Positions 21,650 to 32,332 of a DNA stretch of 64,000 bases are shown one piece after another; positions within the stretch are counted from its first letter, which is position 1; each line of letters starts with the position of its first letter. This DNA is from Sabellastarte sp. h YS-2021 (Eukaryota; Annelida; Polychaeta; Sabellida; Sabellidae), in the NCBI GenBank assembly GCA_964017235.1, contig OZ024930.1, positions 151,218,221 through 151,282,220 of the forward strand. Direction: 5' to 3'. Both the position numbers and the translations under genes were made by a program. Under the pieces are notes generated by a model. It was not told the origin of the DNA. It made no database searches and saw only the letters and a list, made by a program, of their open reading frames with translations.

Positions 21650-22580
21650 AATAGCATCAGACATCCCCGTATCCCACAGCCTAGGGAAATATTTTTAACA
21701 CCACGAGATATAGAAGTAATGTATCAGTACAAAGCTCAGGATACCTTCAGAGCACTGTCAGTTATATTAAGGTCCAAACAATGTTTAAATAGAGAAAATA
21801 ATGTCTAAGAGAAAGATAATGCATGTAAAGATGAAGTATTAAAACAAGACAATTCAATAACAAAAGGACAGCATTAATCAGTAAACTAAACATACGACAC
21901 TCTTTATCTACATCTGGCATGGCCGAATTATGGTTTGGATGTTTTGAATATTACCATGCATAAAGAAGTGGTAATAGATTCAATGAATGCTTATGTGTGG
22001 TGTTGGAGCAAAATCTGTGGCTCACTTGATGAAATTCCATCTGTTACAATGGGAAAGTGTAAAATTAAAATTCTTAATGAATTCTAATATAAAGACAGAC
22101 CCAAAGGTGCAACAAGATTTTAAAGGTCAAGGTCACCACGACAAGGTCAAAGGTCAAATCAAGGTCACACCATAATGCTGCACACCTACAACCCTTAACC
22201 AATGTCCCTACCAAGCATCAACTTCCTATACCTTACAGTTTCTGAGATATAGCCCGGACAAGATTCTATAGGTAAAGGTCACTATGGCAAGGTCAAATCA
22301 AGGTCAGACCATGACGTTGCACACCTACACCCCCTAACCAATGTCCCTACCAAGTATCAACTTCCTACACCTTACAGTGTCCGAGATATAGCCCGGACAA
22401 GATTTTATAGGTCAAGGTCACTACAGCAAGGTCAAAGGTCAAATCAAGGTCAGACCATGACGTTGCACACCTACACATCCTAACCAATGTCCTTACCAAG
22501 TATCAACTTCCTACACCTTACGGTTTCTGAGATACAGCCCGGACAAACTTTTTCCCGCCAGCCCTAAAGGGCTGTGGGGT
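21650..22580. mobile_element. Composite repeat element A, copy 1 (in host intron 4)
   Basis: Head 'aatagcatcagacatccccgta-tcccacagcc' and about 450 bp of shared left sequence ('cactgtcagttatattaaggtcc', 'tggtgttggagcaaaatctgtgg'); then about three 146-bp monomers (22110-22550); then tail 'cccgccagccctaaagggctgtggggtaac'. The head TACCCCACAGCC (one mismatch here) is the reverse complement of the tail GGCTGTGGGGTA. Other copies: 38652-40790, 46873-54864 (interrupted) and a decayed one at 41880-42335. No coding capacity, so non-autonomous. Confidence 0.75.
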
Positions 22581-23346
22581 AACAACAGCCTCAGAAAACA
22601 AGATAGAGTGAACAGAAGAGGATAGAAGCATTTATATAGCACAAAATTGATATGAATCGTCCAATGCATTTTCGCATACCGCTTCCCAGGCATATTAATT
22701 TTACATACTGAACAATTTCAAAAGTAATATTCTCGAGATGTCACAAAAGTGGTCTCGGTGGCATTAGCTGGTTCATAGTGGCCCACCTCAACATCACTTG
22801 TCACTCCCCAGTCTGCTTACCTTAACATTAACGGTAGCCTTACTTGGCCCTTATCTTGATATGATTGTTCATTGCCCAGTCCCCAAACTTTAACAATTAT
22901 ATCCCATATGTTGTATATGTGGGGACTTTTATTGTAGAGACAAAACTTCCATGAATGGGTTTTACAAGTTTCACTTCCTGTCAGCGGAGTATTTGATTGG
23001 GGGTATACAAAAACCCATGTTTCTTCTGAATCCCTAAACTGTTTTTGATTCCAACCCATCCCTAATGAACAGTAGTTGCCCTTACTTTAACATGATTATT
23101 AGTCCCTGTACCCTTAACATGATTGTTCCTGCCCAGTAATCTTACTTTATTAATTCAACAAAATTGTTACTCTGCAGTTCCTTTAACTTGACATGGCTGG
23201 TAGGCTGCAATCCCCTTAAGTTAACTTGAATGTTAAACCACAGTGCCTATGCCTTAACCAAATTTTTAGTAACCAGTCCCCTTAACCCTTACAGTAGTCT
23301 CTCAGTGCTCCACCTTTATCAAGATGGCAGTCGTGAGATCCCTTAC
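22581..23346. other. Intron 4 remainder, no gene seen
   Basis: A loosely repeated word around 'cccttaacttgacatgnttg' occurs several times at 22800-23350, suggesting a decayed short tandem repeat with irregular spacing. Nothing coding is recognised. Confidence 0.4.
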
Positions 23347-23792
23347 CTTAACACAATGGTAGTTCCAGGCCTGATGGCTGACCCTTGCTGTGACACCACC
23401 GTCTGTCTCACCACTTGTTGCTGGGGGTGGTGCTGTATCCGGATCACCTGCTGGGGCTGGGAGGTCTGAATTTTTACAATTTTTTGCTGTCCAGCAGCCT
23501 GAGGCTGCTGTTGTTGACCTGGGGAATGGAGTTTGACCACTTGCCCACCCTGCTGGCCTGGGGAGGTCTGGATCCTCACCACTTGTTGTGAATGTTGAGT
23601 ATTCGGTGCCTGTATTCTTACCACTTGCTGCTGCTGAGAATTTGATGCCTGGATTCTAACTACTTGCTGCTGCTGCTGTGAATTGGGTGCCTGGATCCTC
23701 ACCACTTGCTGCTGGGCAGGTGCCTGGATTCTTACCACCTGGGGCTGCACCCCACCTTGTTGATTTGGTGCTTGGATCCTCACCAGTTGAGA
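23347..23792 (-). CDS. Host Gln-rich VVRIQ-repeat protein, coding exon 4
   Basis: Encodes residues 625-772 plus two bases of 773. The acceptor 'gtttcctatag|tctcaactgg' is in phase with exon 3, and the donor is 'gtgttaag|gtaaggg'. The exon is almost entirely a degenerate repeat: VRIQAPNQQ, VVRIQAPAQQ, VVRIQAPNSQQQQQ, VVRIQASNSQ, VVRIQAPNTQ, VVRIQTSPGQQ, VVKLHSPGQ, IVKIQTSQPQQ, VIRIQHHPQQQ. Each has a short hydrophobic/basic word (VVRIQ) followed by 6-10 Gln/Pro/Ser/Asn residues. It could be alternating short strands and flexible linkers, or low-complexity assembly sequence. I know no named family with exactly this repeat. Confidence 0.88.
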
Positions 23793-23977
23793 CTATAGGA
23801 AACAATGCAATTATAGTGACATCTAAAAAATAGCTTTAGGCAAACCAAGGCTGAGACTGAGAAATATACTATTGTGTAGTGCTGGGAGATCGCCATGATT
23901 TTACTTGTCAATGTTCAAAATGGAATAATGTGAGCAAAGATCGATCATTGCCGATCATGGGGTCAAGTGTGAACCAA

Positions 23978-24012
<35 letters not shown>
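23793..24012. repeat. Start of intron 3 with (TA)n tract
   Basis: No gene. The start of this stretch is the acceptor side of host exon 4. A perfect TA microsatellite of about 30 bp lies at 23978-24013, directly before the element B-like head. Confidence 0.8.
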
Positions 24013-24017
<5 letters not shown>

Positions 24018-24540
24018 CAGGCAATCAGTGCCCGTGAATGGGCTTTGTGTCGGCTGACTGTGTATTTTGAGTTTCAGATTAGAAGTGACAGAAGAAAAAG
24101 GACACAAAGTTGTGCCCTGCAAATGGTATTCAGAAGGAAAGTAGCAAGGTAACTGTTTAGGTGTAAAAAGTAGGTTAAAAACATATTTAAAAAAAATATT
24201 GCAAATGCAATAGTTTTTAAGTTACAACTGATTTAATCAACAGTGAGAATGTCAAAGACGCTTTTGCTCAGCTATGCAATCAGTTAAAGGGCTGCAATTT
24301 TAATATGGTATAGCTCAAGCAAAAGTAGGTAAATAACATATTTAAAGAAATACTGTAAATGAAATAGTTTTCAAGTTACAACTGATTTACTCAACAGTGA
24401 GAACTTGAAAGTAACTATTACTCAGCTATGCAAGAAGCTACAGGTCTGCAATTTTACTATTTTATAGCTGACCCCAAAGTATGTTAACTTATTTAAACAC
24501 AATACTGTAAATGCAATAGTTTTCAAGTTACAACCTATTG
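24013..24540. repeat. Diverged element B-like head plus about 2 satellite monomers
   Basis: Begins 'caatcagtgcccgtgaatggg' and 'gtgtcggctgactgtg', a diverged form of the B head in which the hairpin is imperfect. Continues with 'gttgtgccctgcaaatggta' and then 'aatgcaatagtttt-aagttacaac' monomers. It stops abruptly at the minisatellite. A sister copy is at 46078-46390. Confidence 0.75.
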
Positions 24541-27500
24541 GAGAACCTGGTTCAGTGAAGAAAGAGGAGAGGGTACCATTACACCTGGGTCTAATGGTGC
24601 CAGTGGTACAGTGAGACCCGTTTAACAAACGCCAAGTGGCACAGTGAGACCCAGTAAAGAGCAATTATTATTTCATGAAAAATATTTAAGTTCTTTACTA
24701 GTGGTACAGTGGGACCTGTCTCCTCGCTAGTTCATCCCCAGTGGGACCAACCCCTGCCAAACTTCCTCCCTACATGCAAATTCGTCCCTGGTTTCACAGT
24801 GGGACCCACTTCTGCCCTAGTTCTTCCTTACTTCACGATTTCTTCCCTAGTGGCACAGTGGGACCCACCTCCTCTCTAGTTCTTCCTTACTTCACGATTT
24901 CTTCCCTAGTGTCACAGTGGGACCCATGTCCTCTCTAGTTCTTCCCTAGTGGTACAGTTGGACCCAGCCCTGTCCATCTTCTTCTCCACCTGCAAATTCG
25001 TCCCTGGGAACATAGTGATACCCACTCCTGCCCCAGTTCTTCCCTACTTCACAGTTTCTTCTAAGTGGCACAGTGGGACCTGCCTCCTCTCTAGTTCCTC
25101 CCTAGTGGTACAGTGGGACCCACCCCTGCCAAACTTCTTCCCTGCATGCAATTTCATCCATGGTGGCACAGTGGGACCCACTCCTGCCCTAGTTCTTCCT
25201 TACTTCACGATTTCTTCCCTAGTGGCACAGTGGGACCCACCTCCTCTCTAGTTCTTCCCTAGTGGCACAGTGAGACCTACATTCTCTCCAGTTCCTCCCT
25301 AGTGGTAGAGTGGGACCCACCCCTACAAAACTTCTTCCCTGCATGCAATTTCATCCATGGTGGCACAGTGCACGGGGACCCACTTCTGCCCTAGTTCTTC
25401 CTTACTTCATGATTTCTTCCCTATAGTGGCACAGTGGGACCCACCTCCTCTCTAGTTCTTCCCTAGTGGCACAGTGAGACCTACATTCTCTCCAGTTCCT
25501 CCCTAGTAGTACAGTGGGACCCACCCCTGCCAAACTTCTTCCCTGCATGCAATTTCATCCATGGTGGCACAGTGGGACCCACTCCTGCCCTAGTTCTTCC
25601 TTGCTTCAAGATTTCTTCCCTAGTGGCACAGTGGGACCCACCTCCTCTCTAGTTCTTCCTTACTTCACGATTTCTTCCCTAGTGTCACAGTGGGACCCAT
25701 GTCCTCTCTAGTTCTTCCCTAGTGGTACAGTTGGACCCAGCCCTGTCCATCTTCTTCTCCACCTGCAAATTCGTCCCTGGGAACATAGGGAGACCCATTC
25801 CTGCCAAACTTCTTCCCTACTTCACAATTTCTCCCAAGTGGCACAGTGGGACCTGCTTCCTCTCTGGCTCCTCTCCTAGTTGTACAGTGGGACCCAATCC
25901 TGCCAAACTTCTTTCCTACATGCAAATTTGTCTCTGGTGGTACAGTGAGACCCATTCCTACCCAACTTCTTCTCTAATTCAAATTTTTGCATCCTCTCTA
26001 ATCCCTTCCTAGTGGTACAGTGGGACCTGCCTCCTTGCTACTTCTTCCCCAAAGCTATAGTGGGACCAACCCCTGCCATAACTTCCCCCTTACATGCAAA
26101 TTGTCCCTGGTGGCACAGTAAGACCCATTTCTGCCCTATTTCTTCCCTACTTCACAATTTCCTCCCTAGTGGCACCAAACTTCTTCACTATATGCAAATT
26201 CGTCTCTGGTGGCACAGTGAGACCCATTCCTTGCAAACCTCTTCCCTACTGCACAATTTCTTCCCTAGTGGCACAGTGGGACCTGCCTCCTCTCTAGTTC
26301 CTCCCTCGTGATACAGTGGGACCCACCCCTGCCAAACTCCTTCCCTACATGCAAATTCGTCCCTGGTGGCACAGTGGGACCCATTCTTACCAAACTCCTA
26401 CCCTACTTCACAATTTCTTCCCTAGTGGCACAGTGGGACCTGCATCCTCTCTAGTTCCTCCCTAGTGGTACAGTTGGACCCACCCCAGCTAAACTTCTTT
26501 CCTACATGCAAATTTGTCCCTAGTGGCACAGAGTGACCCACTCTTGCCCTAATTCTTCTCTAAGACACAAGTTCTTCCCTAGTGGCACAGTGGGACCTGC
26601 CTCCTTTCTAGTTCCCCCACTGGTACAGTGGGACCCATCCCTGCCAAACGTCTTCCCCATATGCAAATTTATCCCTAGAGGCACAGTGGGCCTCACTCCT
26701 GCCCAAATTCTTCATGCTTCATGATTTCTTGACTAGTGGCACAGTGAGACTCGTTTCCTCTCTAGTCCTTCAATAGTGGAACAGTGGGTCCTGTCTCCTC
26801 TCTAGTTCCTCTCTGGTGGTATAGTGGGACCTGCCTCCTCTTTAGTTCAGCCCTAGTGGTACAGTGGGACCCAGTCTTGCCAAACTACTTCCCTACATGC
26901 AAGTTCATCCCTGGTGGCACAGTGGGATGCACCTCTGCCCTATTTCATCCCTACTTCACGATTTCTTCCCTAGTAGTAAAGAGGGACCTGCTAGTTCTTT
27001 TTAAGTGGTACAGTGGGACCCACTTTCTCTCTAATTCCTCCCTAGTGGTACAGTGGGACCCGCCTCCTCTCTAGTTCTTCTCTAGTGGTACAGTGGGACC
27101 CGCCTCCTCGCTAATTCTTCCCTAGTGGTACAGCGGGACCCGCCTCCTCTCTAGTTCTTCTCTAGTGGTACAGTGGGACCCACCTCCTCTCTAGTTCTTC
27201 CCTGGTGGTACAGTGGGACCCACCTCCTCTCTAATTCTTCCCTAGTGGTACAGTGGGACTTGTCTTCTCTCTAATTCTTCCCTAGCGGTAGAGTGGAACC
27301 CACCTTCTCTCTAGTTCTTCCCTAGTGGTACAGTGGGACCTGCCTCCTCACTAGTTCTTCCCTATTGGTACAGTGGGACCCACCTCCTCTCTAGTTCTTC
27401 CCTAGTGGTACAGTGGGACCCGCCTCCTTGCTAGTTCTTCTCTGGTGGTACAGTGGGAACCACCTCCTCTCTAGTTCTTCCCTAGTGGTACAGTGGGACC

Positions 27501-28316
27501 AACCTCCTCTCTAATTATTCCCTAGTGGTACAGTGGGACCTGCCTCCTCGCTAGTTCTTCCCTGGTGGTACAGTGGGACCTGTCTTCTCTCTAATTCTTC
27601 CCTAGTGGTACAGTGGGACCCGCCTCCTCTCTAGTTCTTCCCTGGTGATAAAGTGGGACCTGCCTCCTCTCTAATTTTTCCCTAATGGTACAATGGGACT
27701 TGTCTTCTCTCTAATTCTTCCCTAGTGGTACAGTAGGACCCAGTCCTGCCAAACTACTTGCCTACTTGCAAATTCATGCCTGGTGGCACAGTGAGACCCA
27801 CCTCTGCCCTAATTCTTCCCTACTTCACGAATTCTTCCCTACTGGTACAATGGGCCCTGCCTCCTCTCCACTTTCTCCTTTGTGGTACAGTGGGACCCAA
27901 TCCTGACAAGCTACTTCACTACATGCAAATTCATCCCTGGTGGCAAAGTGGGATCCACATCTGCCCAACTTCTTCCCTACTTCACAATTTTTTCCCACGT
28001 GGCACATCTGGACCTGCCTCCTTTCTGGTTCTCCCCCGTGGTACAGTGGGACCCATCCCTGTCAAACTTCTTCCCCACATGCAAAATGTATTTCTAGTTG
28101 CACAGTGGGCCCCACTCATGCACAAATTCTTCCATACTTTATGAATTTTTGCCTAGTGGTACAGTGGGTCATGCCTCCTCTCTAATTCCACCCTGATGGT
28201 ACAGTGGGACCCATCCCTGTGAAACTTCTTCCCCACAAATTAATATTTCTAGTGGCACAGTGGGCCCCACTCCTGCACAAATTCTTCCATACTTCATGAT
28301 TTCTTCCCTAGTGGCA
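24541..28316. repeat. Minisatellite, 40-bp unit, forward orientation
   Basis: Tandem unit built on 'cctagtggtacagtgggacc' and 'cacctcctctctagttcttc', exactly 40 bp in the cleanest part (27080-27740). The left part (24700-27000) mixes a longer variant with 'ctgccaaacttcttccctac' and 'atgcaaattcgtccctgg'. Blocks of higher-order duplication are visible: 25140-25270 resembles 25340-25470 and 25530-25660. The many open frames across it arise because the unit is not a multiple of 3; they are not genes. Confidence 0.95.
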
Positions 28317-28329
28317 AGTGCCTACTTCC

Positions 28330-28840
28330 ACTGTACCACTAGGGAAGAACTAGAGAGGAGGTGGGGTCCCACTGTACCACCAAGGAAGAACTGGGAGGAG
28401 GCAGGTCCCACTGTACCACTAGGGAAGAAGCAGAGAGGAGGTGGGTCCCACTGTACCACCAGGGAAGAACTGGGAGGAGGCAGGTCCCACTGTACCACTA
28501 GGGAAGAACTATAGAGGAGGTGGGTCCCACTGTACCACCAGGGAAGAACTAGCGAGGATACAGATCCCACTGTACCACTAGGGAAGAACTAGAGAGGAGG
28601 TGGGTCCCACTGTACCAATAGGGAAGAACTAGAGAGGAGGTGGGTCCCACTGTACCACTAGGGAAGAATTAGAGAGAAGACAGCTCCCACTGTACCATTA
28701 GGGAAAATTAGAGAGGAGGCAGGTCCCACTGTACCACCAGGGAAGAACTAGAGAGGAGGTGGGTCCCACTGTACCACTAGGAAAGAGTAAGAGAGGAGGT
28801 GGGTCCCTCTGTACCACTAGGGAAGAAGCAGAGAGGAGAG
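28330..28840. repeat. Same 40-bp minisatellite, inverted orientation
   Basis: From about 28330 the unit reads as the reverse complement ('tcccactgtaccactaggga', 'agaactagagaggaggtggg') for about 12-13 copies. It meets the forward array head to head across a 13-bp spacer (28317-28329). The array ends by running directly into DIRS copy 2. Confidence 0.95.
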
Positions 28841-30865
28841 GCAAGGCTTCAGCAGTTTTGGGAGAAGTGGGAAACTCTGGGTTCGAGTCCAAAAGTAATC
28901 AGAATACTGAGAGAGGGCTACACCCTTCCCTTCCGGTTCAGACCCAACCTAACCAGGTCACCAATGGTCATCAGCAAGTACGTAAACCCCCAAAGACAGT
29001 CCCTCCTTTTGGAGGCACTGGCTCAGCTAACAAACAAAAATGCAGTGGAACCGGTAACAAACCAGACCTCCCTAGGGTTTTACAACCGGCTATTTTTGGT
29101 TCCCAAACCCAACAACCGGTGGAGACCTATCCTGGACCTGAGCACTTTGAACATCTTTTTAAACACAGAGTCGTTCAAAATGGAGACTCCAGAAACCATA
29201 AGAAGCTCCCTACAGGTAGGGGAGTGGGTCACCTCAATAGACTTCAAAGACGCATACTTCCACATTCCAATTCACAGTCAGTCCAGGAAGTACATGCGTT
29301 TTCACATTCAAGGCCAATCCTACCAGTTCAAGGCCCTACCTTTTGGTCTTTCCACAGCACCCATGGAGTTCACAGTGGTGGCCAAAGAGGTCAAGCTCAT
29401 GGCCTTACGACAGGGTATAAGAATCCACCAGTACCTAGACGACTGGCTGGTGAGAGCCTCTACCCACCACACCTGTCTCCAGCATACTCAAACCCTGGTC
29501 ACACTATGTCAGGAGCTAGGGTGGTTGGTGAACAGGGAAAAGTCAGAACTGGTCCCCAAACAGGTCTTCAACTTCGTAGGTTACCAGTTCGACCTAAGGG
29601 AGGGCAGGGTCCGACCAACAGAAGAACGTTGGCAGATCCTGACAGACAAGATCAGATCCATAATGTCGGATCCGGTTTGCCCGGTCCGGCAATTCATGTC
29701 CCTCATAGGGCTACTCACTGCAACAGAGAAGCAAGTCCACTTGGGGCGACTTCACATGAGGCCCATACAGTGGCACTTGAAAAACAATTGGAGGGTACCA
29801 GAATCACTGGAAAAGGTGATACCAGTTCCCATGTCCCTCCACCCACATCTAAGGTGGTGGCTGGAGGAAAGCAATGTGCTTCTAGGTCAACCATTACACC
29901 CTCTAAAACATGCTCTGCAAATCTTTACAGACGCATCAAACGAAGGGTGGGGTGCTCACTTAGACGACCACACTGCAAGGGGAATTTGGTCCCTTCCAGA
30001 GAGCAAGTTACACATAAACCACTTAGAGCTAAAAGCAGTATTTCTAGCTCTAAAGGAGTTTCGAACCCTGGTCTGCAACAAGACAGTGTTGATAGCCACA
30101 GACAACACAACAGTGGTTGCCTATATCAACAAAGAAGGGGGGATGAAGTCGGGGTCACTGTGTGCCCTACTGTGGAGAATCCTGTCCTGGTGCACCAGAC
30201 AGCAGGTAACCCTCAGGGCACGTCACATCCCCGGCCGGCTGAACGTGATAGCAGACAAGCTATCCAGACTTGGCCAGACCATTCAAACAGAGTGGTCACT
30301 TCATCCAGCAGTGTTCCAAGCTGTATACTCAAGGTGGCACCAGCCACAAGTGGACCTGTTTGCCACCAGATTCAACAACAAACTGCCCCAGTTTGTGTCA
30401 CCGGTGCCAGACCCCCAGGCTTGGGCAGTGGATGCACTCAGCCTCTCCTGGGAGGACCTGGACCCATACGCCTTCCCACCGGCAGCCATCTTGGGCAAAG
30501 TGGTGGAGAAGCTCCAGGACTACCCCTGCAACAAAATAATCCTGATTGCCCCAGGGTGGCCCAACATGCCCTGGTTTTGGGACCTGGTAGCAATGTCAAG
30601 CCAGATCCCACTGTGTCTGCCCAGCATACCCAACCTAGTGTCTCAGCCATTCAACCAGGTCCTTCACAGGAACCTGTCGCATCTGAACTTAAATGCCTGG
30701 CTCCTAGAGCCTCAGCAATCAAGGAGCAAGGCTTCTCTGAGGCAGTGGCAGCACGAATTGAGGCTCCTCAAAGAAGATCAACCAGATCTGTCTATGAGGC
30801 AAAGTGGACCATTTTTACAAAGTGGTGCCTCAGTAATCAGGTGGACTTCAGGGCACCGCCTCTGA
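28799..30865 (+). CDS. DIRS copy 2 RT / RNase H / methyltransferase-like polyprotein (5' truncated, open)
   Basis: An open frame of 688 codons. The first 14 or so are minisatellite sequence and recognisable RT begins at about 28841. RT: VPKPNNRWRPILDLSTLN, SIDFKDAYFHIPI, ALPFGLSTAPMEF, YLDDW at about 29432-29446. RNase H: FTDASNEGWGAHL, ELKAVFLAL, IATDNTTVVAYINKEGG, NVIADKLSR. Then VDLFATRFNNKLPQFVSP and APGWPNMPWFW. All catalytic residues are kept. The sequence is clearly related to copy 1 but differs at many residues, so the two are different lineages rather than a recent pair. It lacks its native start and probably has no promoter. Confidence 0.9.
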   Translation: MGPSVPLGKKQRGEARLQQFWEKWETLGSSPKVIRILREGYTLPFRFRPNLTRSPMVISKYVNPQRQSLLLEALAQLTNKNAVEPVTNQTSLGFYNRLFLVPKPNNRWRPILDLSTLNIFLNTESFKMETPETIRSSLQVGEWVTSIDFKDAYFHIPIHSQSRKYMRFHIQGQSYQFKALPFGLSTAPMEFTVVAKEVKLMALRQGIRIHQYLDDWLVRASTHHTCLQHTQTLVTLCQELGWLVNREKSELVPKQVFNFVGYQFDLREGRVRPTEERWQILTDKIRSIMSDPVCPVRQFMSLIGLLTATEKQVHLGRLHMRPIQWHLKNNWRVPESLEKVIPVPMSLHPHLRWWLEESNVLLGQPLHPLKHALQIFTDASNEGWGAHLDDHTARGIWSLPESKLHINHLELKAVFLALKEFRTLVCNKTVLIATDNTTVVAYINKEGGMKSGSLCALLWRILSWCTRQQVTLRARHIPGRLNVIADKLSRLGQTIQTEWSLHPAVFQAVYSRWHQPQVDLFATRFNNKLPQFVSPVPDPQAWAVDALSLSWEDLDPYAFPPAAILGKVVEKLQDYPCNKIILIAPGWPNMPWFWDLVAMSSQIPLCLPSIPNLVSQPFNQVLHRNLSHLNLNAWLLEPQQSRSKASLRQWQHELRLLKEDQPDLSMRQSGPFLQSGASVIRWTSGHRL

Positions 30866-31777
30866 AAGCCATTGCTGACTTCCTCCTGCACTTGTTTCAG
30901 GACAAGAAGTTACAACCAGGCACTATTGATGGCTACAGATCAGCCATTGCTGACAAACTGGGCAATTTCACCAATAATGTCAGCAAAGATGAGAATCTCA
31001 CTCGTCTCCTGGATAGTTTCCATAGAGACAGACCTAAGGGCAGGAGGGGCATCCCCTCCTGGAACCTTTCACTGGTTTTACATCAGCTCACAAAGGCTCC
31101 TTTTGAACCCCTGAAAGAGTCCTCCTTGAAACATTTAACTTTCAAGGCTGTTTCCTTGCTGGCTTTGGGTTCAGGTAAACGCAGGAGTGAGATCCATGCT
31201 TGGTTACATAAGAACATCAGACACCAGTCAGACTGGTCTAAGGTGTCTTTGTACCCTTCACCCAGCTTCCTATCCAAGAACCAGCTGGCTAAGGAAGGTC
31301 CAGATAGTGTGGCGCCAGTGGTCATCCCAGCCCTGGCACCATCTCTGGATAGGTCACTCAAAGGTGACAGGTCCCTATGTCCAGTTAGAGCCCTGCGCTA
31401 CTACTTGGACAGGACTGCAGACCTCAGGCAGAATAAGGAGTTAGTCTTTGTCTCCTTTAAGAAGGGTTTTGATAGACATCTCACCTGCCACCATCTCCTC
31501 ATGGATCAAACAGACTGTGGTTCTGTGCTATGAGCTCTCTGACCAGGAGGCCCTCACCTTACATCAGGTTAAAGCCCATGATGTTAGGGCCTTTGCTGCT
31601 TCTAAGGCTTTCCAATCAGGGATTTCCTTAGATCAAATCTTGTCAGCCTGCCACTGGAAATCTCACAACACCTTCACCCAATTCTATTTGAAGGATGTTG
31701 CCTGGGCTGACTCAGAGCTTTTCCACCTGGGACCTGTAGTGGCTGCCCAGCAGGTGCACCACCAGGCCCAAAAGTGA
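30690..31777 (+). pseudogene. DIRS copy 2 tyrosine recombinase, frameshifted
   Basis: Recombinase homology begins at APRASAIKEQGFSEAV (about 30700) in the frame that overlaps the end of RT. The first catalytic Arg is in SGKRRSEIHAW (about 31178). The frame breaks at about 31477: compared with copy 1, two bases are missing (or one extra) after GFDR, and the old frame stops at 31533. The rest continues in the next frame from about 31480 to a stop at 31777, with H-x-x-R in KAHDVRAFAAS, CHWKSHNTF and FTQFYLKD. The catalytic domain is therefore split and the enzyme is probably inactive. Confidence 0.9.
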
Positions 31778-31783
31778 GGGGAT

Positions 31784-32023
31784 GTTGTATATATGTAAAT
31801 ATGTACATATTGTAAATATGTTAGATTTATATATAATGTAAATATGTTGAATTTACATATATTTTCAAAAAAAACAAAAAAAAAACAAAAAACTGTGACT
31901 TGCTTCCTTTGGGAAGTTTATTTCTTCTGGGACTGAACTCAGCCCCTCTCTCTCTCTATCTTTCCCTTCTCAGACCAACTCTGGAGGGAAAGAAAAAAGG
32001 GGGGGGGGGGGGGGGGGGGGGGG
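31784..32023 (+). other. DIRS copy 2: AT repeat and A6-G25 tract
   Basis: After the recombinase stop comes an AT-rich stretch with repeated 'atatgtaaatatg' (31790-31870), then A-runs, and at 31993-32023 six A followed by 25 G. Position and composition mirror the tract in DIRS copy 1. Confidence 0.9.
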
Positions 32024-32180
32024 CAACGTCGGTAAGCTCCCGCTTAACCGGTGAGTTAGTGGCCGACCCTGACCTTTCAGGGTTCTCTGACCCTAGGTCA
32101 AATGGGCCTGTTCAAATTTGTTGTTATGAGTTCACATAAGTCCCTAGCTGCTTACCCGCCTACCAAGCGGTAGTTATTCA

Positions 32181-32277
32181 GCAATTGTCCATTGGATAGG
32201 ATGTATTAACGCAATTAAATTGCAAATTTAATAAGTAAATTAAATATTTATAAGTTAATAGCCTATCCAATGGACAG
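32181..32277. repeat. DIRS copy 2 internal complementary region
   Basis: 'caattgtccattggataggat' and 'gtattaacgcaatt' followed by an AT-rich segment and 'agcctatccaatggacagg'. Built like the ICR of copy 1, with the same 'gatgtattaacgcaat' word, but with its own core words. Confidence 0.85.
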
Positions 32278-32332
32278 GCAAGGCCCACCCAACCGGCCCC
32301 GCTATCAGCTTACTAGGGGCCTTACTAGGATT

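Noticed and set aside
23343..23792. Exon 4 as a simple microsatellite artefact
   Set aside because: Strict phase agreement at both splice sites and conserved VVRIQ words with varied codons indicate protein-level constraint.
24741..28144. Many plus-strand open frames of 60-128 codons with repeated words such as VQWDPPL and FFPSGTVGP
   Set aside because: They come from a 40-bp tandem repeat read in changing frames; there is no start context, splice pattern or conserved domain.
28759..30690. The 924-codon plus-strand frame before recombinase homology
   Set aside because: Same situation in DIRS copy 2: a shadow of RT/RNase H, with minisatellite at its start.
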